Positions 1-5,161 of a DNA stretch of 5,161 nt are shown one piece after another. This DNA is from Ignavibacteria bacterium (GTDB taxonomy: Bacteria; Bacteroidota; Ignavibacteria; UBA10030; SZUA-254). A program made the position numbers and the translations under genes. The stretch covers positions 1 to 5,161 of the forward strand of contig VBOC01000134.1 of assembly GCA_005877655.1 (NCBI GenBank), in the 5' to 3' direction. The notes beneath the pieces were generated by a model. It made no database searches, was not told the DNA's origin, and saw only the letters and a program-made list of their open reading frames with translations. Each line of letters begins with the position of its first letter. The stretch's first letter is position 1.

Positions 1-1
1 G

Positions 2-241
2 CAGGCCGATGAAGTCAGGAGACTCCTGGGCCGGATGGAAGAGCGCAAGGACGTTGAGGTGGTGGAGGTTCCGTTCAGAGTCGGTGAGGCGGTGAAGGTT
101 GTCGACGGGCCGTTTAACAATTTCACCGGCTATGTTCAGGATGTCAACGAGGAAAAGATGAAGCTCAAGGTGATGGTGAGCATCTTCGGCCGCAAGACGC
201 CCGTTGAACTGGATTTTAACCAGGTCGAGGTTGAAGGATAA
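2..241 (+). CDS. nusG: Transcription termination/antitermination protein NusG, C-terminal part (5' end outside window)
   Basis: Partial gene: an open frame enters from the left edge and ends at TAA 239-241, giving 79 residues. They contain a KOW domain: [20 protein letters not shown], then a YVQDVNEEK turn and [17 protein letters not shown], which is the classic end of bacterial NusG. The N-terminal NGN domain that binds RNA polymerase lies upstream of the window. An ATG at 35 is only an internal Met in the linker and not the gene start. By family knowledge, NusG rides on elongating RNA polymerase through its NGN domain, while the KOW domain contacts Rho or ribosomal protein S10 and so couples transcription to termination or translation. 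rplK follows in the same reading frame after 27 nt, which is the usual bacterial order and suggests co-transcription. The family assignment is secure. Nothing can be said about the missing N-terminus. Confidence 0.96.
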   Translation, partial: QADEVRRLLGRMEERKDVEVVEVPFRVGEAVKVVDGPFNNFTGYVQDVNEEKMKLKVMVSIFGRKTPVELDFNQVEVEG

Positions 242-264
242 TCTCATTATGCATGGAATGAAGA
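242..264 (+). promoter_or_regulatory. Possible small stem-loop in the nusG-rplK spacer
   Basis: UCAUU at 244-248 can pair with AAUGA at 257-261 around an 8-nt loop. UC 242-243 can pair with GA 263-264 across a bulged A262. The structure fills almost the whole 27-nt spacer and lies directly against the weak purine-rich ribosome-binding region of rplK (AAGAGAG, 261-267). In E. coli, protein L1 represses the rplK-rplA message by binding near the rplK start, so an L1 operator is a reasonable idea here. That is inference: I cannot match the element to a defined L1 consensus, and a stem this short and AU-rich could arise by chance. Confidence 0.25.
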
Positions 265-268
265 GAGC

Positions 269-691
269 ATGAAGAAGGTAACCGGATTCATCAAACTGCA
301 GATTGCCGCCGGTCAGGCGAGTCCCGCCCCGCCGATCGGTCCGGCGCTCGGCCAGAAGGGCGTCAATATCATGGAGTTTTGCAAGCAGTTCAATGCGAAG
401 ACTCAGGACAAGCAGGGCCTCATCATTCCGGTCGTCATTACGGTTTTCTCGGACAAGTCGTTTACTTTTATAACGAAGACCCCTCCGGCCTCCGTCCTGC
501 TGGCGAAAGCGGCGAAAGTCGAGAAGGGCTCGGGGGAACCGAATCGCACCAAGGTCGGCACGGTCACGAAAGCCCAGCTTCGCGAGATCGCGGAAATGAA
601 AATGCCTGACTTGAATGCGAATGACATCGATGCGGCAATGATGATGATCGCGGGAACAGCCCGCAGCATGGGCATTACTGTCGAAGGATAG
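269..691 (+). CDS. rplK: 50S ribosomal protein L11
   Basis: Encodes 140 residues, close to the usual 141-142. L11 binds the GTPase-associated region of 23S rRNA at the base of the L7/L12 stalk and takes part in factor-dependent GTP hydrolysis and in stringent-response signalling. The N-terminal domain shows [20 protein letters not shown], with the conserved prolines P21, P22 and P25 (the thiostrepton-binding face), followed by [19 protein letters not shown]. Next come [12 protein letters not shown] and the RNA-binding C-terminal domain, ending [15 protein letters not shown] 269 is the only possible start, because the nine in-frame codons back to the nusG stop contain no ATG, GTG or TTG. The SD is weak: AAGAG at 261-265 lies only 3 nt from the start. 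The protein begins MKK and lacks the Ala after Met found in E. coli, as in Thermus L11. It lies 27 nt after nusG and 19 nt before rplA. Confidence 0.98.
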   Translation: MKKVTGFIKLQIAAGQASPAPPIGPALGQKGVNIMEFCKQFNAKTQDKQGLIIPVVITVFSDKSFTFITKTPPASVLLAKAAKVEKGSGEPNRTKVGTVTKAQLREIAEMKMPDLNANDIDAAMMMIAGTARSMGITVEG

Positions 692-698
692 CTCGAAC

Positions 699-703
699 GG
701 GGA
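699..703 (+). promoter_or_regulatory. Ribosome binding site of rplA
   Basis: GGGGA sits 7 nt upstream of ATG 711, inside the 19-nt rplK-rplA spacer. It supports the chosen rplA start and shows that this organism uses SD pairing in this operon. Confidence 0.7.
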
Positions 704-710
704 ACAACCT

Positions 711-1406
711 ATGACAAAGAGCAAACGCTACAGAGCGGCGCTGAAGAATGTGGAGCTGAAGAAAACCTACACCGTCGAGGAAGCCGTTAGTCTCGTGAAG
801 GAAATGGCTACGGCGAAGTTCAACGAGGCTGTCGACATCGCGGTCCGTCTCGGTGTGGACCCGAAGAAAGCCGACCAGGCCGTCAGAGGAACCGTTGCGC
901 TGCCGCACGGAATCGGGAAGGCCGTCCGGGTCCTCGTGCTGGCCAAACCTCCGAAAGATGAGGAAGCACGGAAGGCGGGCGCGGATCACGTGGGTTTCCA
1001 GGATTATATCCAGAAGATTCAGCAGGGTTGGGCGGACGTGGATGTCATCGTCGCAACGCCCGACACGATGGCCGAGGTCGGAAAGCTCGGTAAAGTGCTT
1101 GGCCCCCGGGGCCTCATGCCGAATCCGAAGAGCGGCACCGTTACCATGGACGTCGGCAAGGCGGTCGCCGAAGTGAAGGCCGGGAAGATTGAATTCCGTG
1201 TCGACAAGGCGGGCATTGTTCACGCGATCGTGGGAAAGGCCAACTTCGATCGGGAGAAACTGATTGAAAACGTCCAGGCATTCCTGAATACGGTTGTCCG
1301 CGCCAAGCCGACCAGCGCGAAGGGCCAGTATATCAGAAGCATCGCGCTTTCCACGACGATGAGTCCCAGTGTCCGGATAGACCGGGCGGTTGTCGGAGCG
1401 CACTGA
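711..1406 (+). CDS. rplA: 50S ribosomal protein L1
   Basis: Encodes 231 residues, the normal length for bacterial L1. L1 binds helices 76-78 of 23S rRNA, forms the mobile stalk that helps release E-site tRNA, and in many bacteria represses its own mRNA. Domain I starts [15 protein letters not shown] and continues with [20 protein letters not shown] and [11 protein letters not shown]. Domain II carries RVLVLAKPP and the L1 signature [19 protein letters not shown] at about residues 126-144. The chain then returns to domain I with [21 protein letters not shown] and a C-terminal strand ending [15 protein letters not shown]. Start ATG 711 has a GGGGA SD 7 nt upstream. rplK precedes it by 19 nt and rplJ follows after 25 nt, so one transcript is likely. 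I see no frameshift or missing motif. A long antisense frame lies opposite this gene but has no protein-like features. Confidence 0.98.
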   Translation: MTKSKRYRAALKNVELKKTYTVEEAVSLVKEMATAKFNEAVDIAVRLGVDPKKADQAVRGTVALPHGIGKAVRVLVLAKPPKDEEARKAGADHVGFQDYIQKIQQGWADVDVIVATPDTMAEVGKLGKVLGPRGLMPNPKSGTVTMDVGKAVAEVKAGKIEFRVDKAGIVHAIVGKANFDREKLIENVQAFLNTVVRAKPTSAKGQYIRSIALSTTMSPSVRIDRAVVGAH

Positions 1407-1422
1407 GGATGGTAACGAATAC

Positions 1423-1427
1423 GAGGG
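1423..1427 (+). promoter_or_regulatory. Ribosome binding site that decides the rplJ start
   Basis: GAGGG lies 4 nt before ATG 1432. It favours this ATG over the in-frame TTG at 1390, which lies inside the end of rplA and would add 14 residues not typical of L10. An ATG at 1409 is in another frame. Confidence 0.6.
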
Positions 1428-1431
1428 AACC

Positions 1432-1953
1432 ATGAATCGTTCTGAAAAAGAACAGATCATCTCCGCGATGAAAGAAAAGGTGTTGCGGTCGAAGAGCCTG
1501 TTCCTCGCCGACTTCACGGGCATCACCGTCGAACAGATCACCGAGCTGAGGCGCGAGTTCAGGAAATCGCACGTCGACTATCACGTCGTGAAGAACACGC
1601 TCGCGCGGAAGGCCCTGGAAAGCATCGAAGGATACGATAAGGTTCTCGACAAGCTGGAGAGCCCGACTGCGATCGCTTTTGGATACGACGATCCCGTGGC
1701 CCCCGCGAGGATCATCAAGAAATTTCGGGACAAGCACGAAAAACTGGCGGTCAAAGCGTGCGTGATCGAGACGCAGGTTTTTGAGGGGAAGGATCTCGAT
1801 CGGCTTGCAAAGCTTCCGTCGAGAGGGGAGTTGGTTGCCGGCATCCTGGGCAGCATTCAGTCCCCGATCGCGGGACTGGCCGGCGCCGTCGGAGCCGTGA
1901 TGAGAGACCTCGTCTATATCATAGACGCGATCGAAAAGAAAAAAGCGGCCTAG
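1432..1953 (+). CDS. rplJ: 50S ribosomal protein L10
   Basis: Encodes 173 residues, within the usual range of about 165-180. L10 anchors the stalk: its N-terminal domain binds 23S rRNA next to L11, and its C-terminal helix carries two or more L7/L12 dimers. The protein starts MNRSEKEQIISAMKEKVLRS and continues SLFLADFTGITVEQITELRR, then VDYHVVKNTLARKAL, the conserved rRNA-binding region of L10. SPTAIAFGYDDPVAPARII follows. The tail from about residue 128 (LPSRGELVAGILGSIQSPIA onward) is the L12-binding helix and ends in a lysine-alanine run. The start was chosen by family alignment and the GAGGG SD. rplL follows after 48 nt in the same reading frame. Only 25 nt separate this gene from rplA, so a dedicated L10-L12 autoregulatory leader like that of E. 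coli would have to overlap the rplA coding sequence or be absent. Confidence 0.97.
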   Translation: MNRSEKEQIISAMKEKVLRSKSLFLADFTGITVEQITELRREFRKSHVDYHVVKNTLARKALESIEGYDKVLDKLESPTAIAFGYDDPVAPARIIKKFRDKHEKLAVKACVIETQVFEGKDLDRLAKLPSRGELVAGILGSIQSPIAGLAGAVGAVMRDLVYIIDAIEKKKAA

Positions 1954-1981
1954 GCCGGACCGCAAGAATTTCATTCACAAT

Positions 1982-1996
1982 CGTACAAGGAGTACG
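1982..1996 (+). promoter_or_regulatory. rplL ribosome binding site displayed in a hairpin loop
   Basis: The strongest SD of the window, AAGGAGT at 1987-1993, precedes ATG 2002 by 8 nt. It is flanked by a perfect 5-bp inverted repeat: CGTAC 1982-1986 pairs with GTACG 1992-1996, leaving AAGGA as the 5-nt loop. If the stem forms, the core of the SD is exposed in the loop while its last bases are paired. The SD itself is secure. A function for the stem is inference. Confidence 0.65.
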
Positions 1997-2001
1997 CCAC
2001 C

Positions 2002-2385
2002 ATGTCAGAAGTTCAGGAAATCGTCGAAAAGATAGGAAAACTCACGCTCATCGAAGCATCGGAGTTGAAAAAGGCTCTCGAAGAGAAATTCGGGGTCACA
2101 GCGGCCGCGCCGATGATGATGGGCGGAACCGCAGCGGCTGCCGGCGGTGCGGCACCGGCAGCGGTGGAAGCGCAGACCGAATTTACGGTCGTGCTGAAGA
2201 GCGCGGGGGCGCAGAAGATCAACGTCATCAAGGTCGTGCGGGCCGCAACGGGGCTCGGACTCAAGGAGGCGAAGGATCTTGTCGATGGCGCTCCCAAGAA
2301 CGTGAAGGAGGGGGTGTCGAAAGACGACGCGGACAAACTGAAAAAGGAGCTTGAAGAGGCCGGCGCGCAGGTCGAGCTGAAATAG
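2002..2385 (+). CDS. rplL: 50S ribosomal protein L7/L12
   Basis: Encodes 127 residues, slightly above the usual 120-125. L7/L12 is the only multi-copy ribosomal protein; its dimers on L10 recruit and activate EF-Tu, EF-G, IF2 and RF3. Residues 1-32 form the dimerisation and L10-binding helices ([20 protein letters not shown] through [11 protein letters not shown]). Residues 33-58 are the flexible hinge, rich in Ala, Gly, Pro and Met, with an MMM run at 38-40. From about residue 60 comes the globular factor-binding domain, [20 protein letters not shown] and [18 protein letters not shown]. Its conserved factor-contact residues include K77, R80, G86, L87 and K91. It ends [13 protein letters not shown] 2002 is the only start after the rplJ stop and has an excellent AAGGAGT SD, which fits the need for several L12 copies per ribosome. 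A 179-nt spacer separates it from rpoB. Confidence 0.98.
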   Translation: MSEVQEIVEKIGKLTLIEASELKKALEEKFGVTAAAPMMMGGTAAAAGGAAPAAVEAQTEFTVVLKSAGAQKINVIKVVRAATGLGLKEAKDLVDGAPKNVKEGVSKDDADKLKKELEEAGAQVELK

Positions 2386-2390
2386 ATCGC

Positions 2391-2414
2391 CCCGCTATCG
2401 TTGGCAGGTGCGGG
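2391..2414 (+). promoter_or_regulatory. Candidate hairpin just after the rplL stop
   Basis: CCCGC 2391-2395 pairs with GCGGG 2410-2414. After a bulged U2396, AUC 2397-2399 can pair with GGU 2407-2409 around the loop GUUGGCA. This gives about 8 bp starting 5 nt beyond the rplL stop. No T-run follows, so it is not a canonical intrinsic terminator. It could be a processing or mRNA-end-protecting structure, or chance pairing. Confidence 0.3.
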
Positions 2415-2417
2415 ATT

Positions 2418-2430
2418 GAGAACGGTTCTC
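2418..2430 (+). repeat. Short palindrome GAGAAC-G-GTTCTC in the rplL-rpoB spacer
   Basis: This is a perfect 6+1+6 inverted repeat. In RNA it would form at most a 5-bp stem with a CGG loop. In DNA it has the symmetry of a dimeric-protein operator, but nothing else supports that role. It could be chance. Confidence 0.3.
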
Positions 2431-2500
2431 CGGTGCACGAGAATTCTTATCGTAACCCAATATTCAGATAACGTTGGCAACATACACATCCATCAAAATG

Positions 2501-2536
2501 GCACCGGTAGTCAATTTCACAATTGGTTATCGGTGT
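2501..2536 (+). promoter_or_regulatory. Strong RNA hairpin upstream of rpoB: candidate attenuator or RNase III processing site
   Basis: Bases 2501-2516 pair with 2521-2536 without a mismatch or bulge: 16 bp around the loop UCAC (2517-2520). Twelve pairs are Watson-Crick and four are G-U (2501-2536, 2507-2530, 2510-2527, 2511-2526). On the opposite strand the wobbles would become A-C mismatches, so the fold is specific to the sense transcript. The stem base is GC-rich (CACCG/CGGTG). A TTTTAATTT stretch starts 4 nt after the stem (2541-2549), and an AAAA run sits 2 nt before it (2495-2498). The hairpin ends 16 nt before the rpoB SD. In E. coli the rplL-rpoB spacer holds a partial terminator and an RNase III site, so either role is plausible here. 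The gap before the U-tract and the interrupted Us argue for a weak terminator at most. Confidence 0.6.
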
Positions 2537-2551
2537 GCTGTTTTAATTTAA

Positions 2552-2557
2552 TGAGGT
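2552..2557 (+). promoter_or_regulatory. Ribosome binding site that decides the GTG start of rpoB
   Basis: TGAGGT ends 7 nt upstream of GTG 2565. The rpoB frame is closed by TAA at 2544-2546, and the six codons between that stop and the GTG contain no other start, so SD spacing and frame together fix the start. Confidence 0.75.
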
Positions 2558-2564
2558 CAAGCAC

Positions 2565-5161
<2,597 letters not shown>

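Larger units (their letters stand above)
2386..2564 (+). other. rplL-rpoB intergenic spacer (179 nt)
   Basis: This is the longest non-coding stretch in the window. It is structured at both ends (hairpins at 2391-2414 and 2501-2536, palindrome at 2418-2430) and AT-richer and apparently unstructured in between (about 2441-2500). I found no convincing promoter: TTGGCA at 2474-2479 resembles a -35 box, but no matching -10 lies 15-18 nt downstream, and no Bacteroidota-type TAnnTTTG element is present. An 8-bp direct repeat, CGTTGGCA, occurs at 2399-2406 and 2472-2479. rpoB is therefore most simply read through from rplL. Confidence 0.6.

Noticed and set aside
1390..1431. TTG 1390 as an upstream start for rplJ
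   Set aside because: It lies inside rplA, and the extra residues do not resemble L10. ATG 1432 has a GAGGG SD and gives the family-typical N-terminus.
675..1541. Long open frame on the - strand (288 codons) opposite rplA and rplJ
   Set aside because: It lies fully opposite well-conserved ribosomal protein genes, has no recognisable domain, and is the expected by-product of GC-rich codon use in the sense genes.
2399..2479. Direct repeat CGTTGGCA at 2399-2406 and 2472-2479
   Set aside because: Only two 8-bp copies with no further similarity around them, so chance is sufficient. It is mentioned only as part of the spacer description.
2474..2502. Promoter for rpoB based on TTGGCA at 2474-2479
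   Set aside because: No acceptable -10 box lies 15-18 nt downstream, and no Bacteroidota-type TAnnTTTG element is present. One half-site alone is not support.

Overview
This window is a segment of the conserved bacterial nusG-rplKAJL-rpoBC cluster. All genes are on the + strand and all look intact except where the window edges cut them. In order it holds the 3' end of nusG, then rplK (L11), rplA (L1), rplJ (L10), rplL (L7/L12), and the first 865 codons of rpoB, which runs off the right edge.

Organism: a bacterium with moderately GC-rich coding sequence. Several stretches resemble the Bacteroidota/Chlorobiota/Ignavibacteria (FCB) side of the tree more than Proteobacteria or Firmicutes. These are the NusG KOW domain ending [13 protein letters not shown], the L11 tail [20 protein letters not shown], and the RpoB stretches [12 protein letters not shown] and [16 protein letters not shown]. 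This placement comes from remembered family sequences, not from a search, so treat it as moderate confidence. Recognisable Shine-Dalgarno (SD) sequences precede rplA, rplJ, rplL and rpoB, while the one before rplK is weak.

Layout: 1-241 nusG 3' end; 27-nt spacer; 269-691 rplK; 19-nt spacer; 711-1406 rplA; 25-nt spacer; 1432-1953 rplJ; 48-nt spacer; 2002-2385 rplL; 179-nt spacer; 2565-5161+ rpoB, starting at GTG. The first five genes are packed as one probable transcription unit. The only sizeable gap is between rplL and rpoB. It holds no convincing gene or promoter but contains several inverted repeats. The best is a 16-bp stem with a 4-nt loop at 2501-2536, just upstream of the rpoB SD. Its G-U pairs make sense only in the + strand transcript.

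How the genes work together: NusG links the transcribing polymerase to Rho, antitermination factors and the ribosome. L11, L10 and L12 form the ribosomal stalk that recruits translation GTPases, L1 forms the opposite (E-site) stalk, and RpoB is the beta subunit of RNA polymerase. In E. coli this cluster is controlled by L1 and L10 autoregulation and by a partial terminator plus an RNase III site between rplL and rpoB. Here the spacing leaves little room for a separate L10 leader, but a structured rplL-rpoB spacer is present.

I found no mobile element, CRISPR array, tRNA or rRNA gene, or unknown protein family. The genes are ordinary housekeeping genes. The points worth a second look are small RNA-structure candidates in the spacers, chiefly the rplL-rpoB one.
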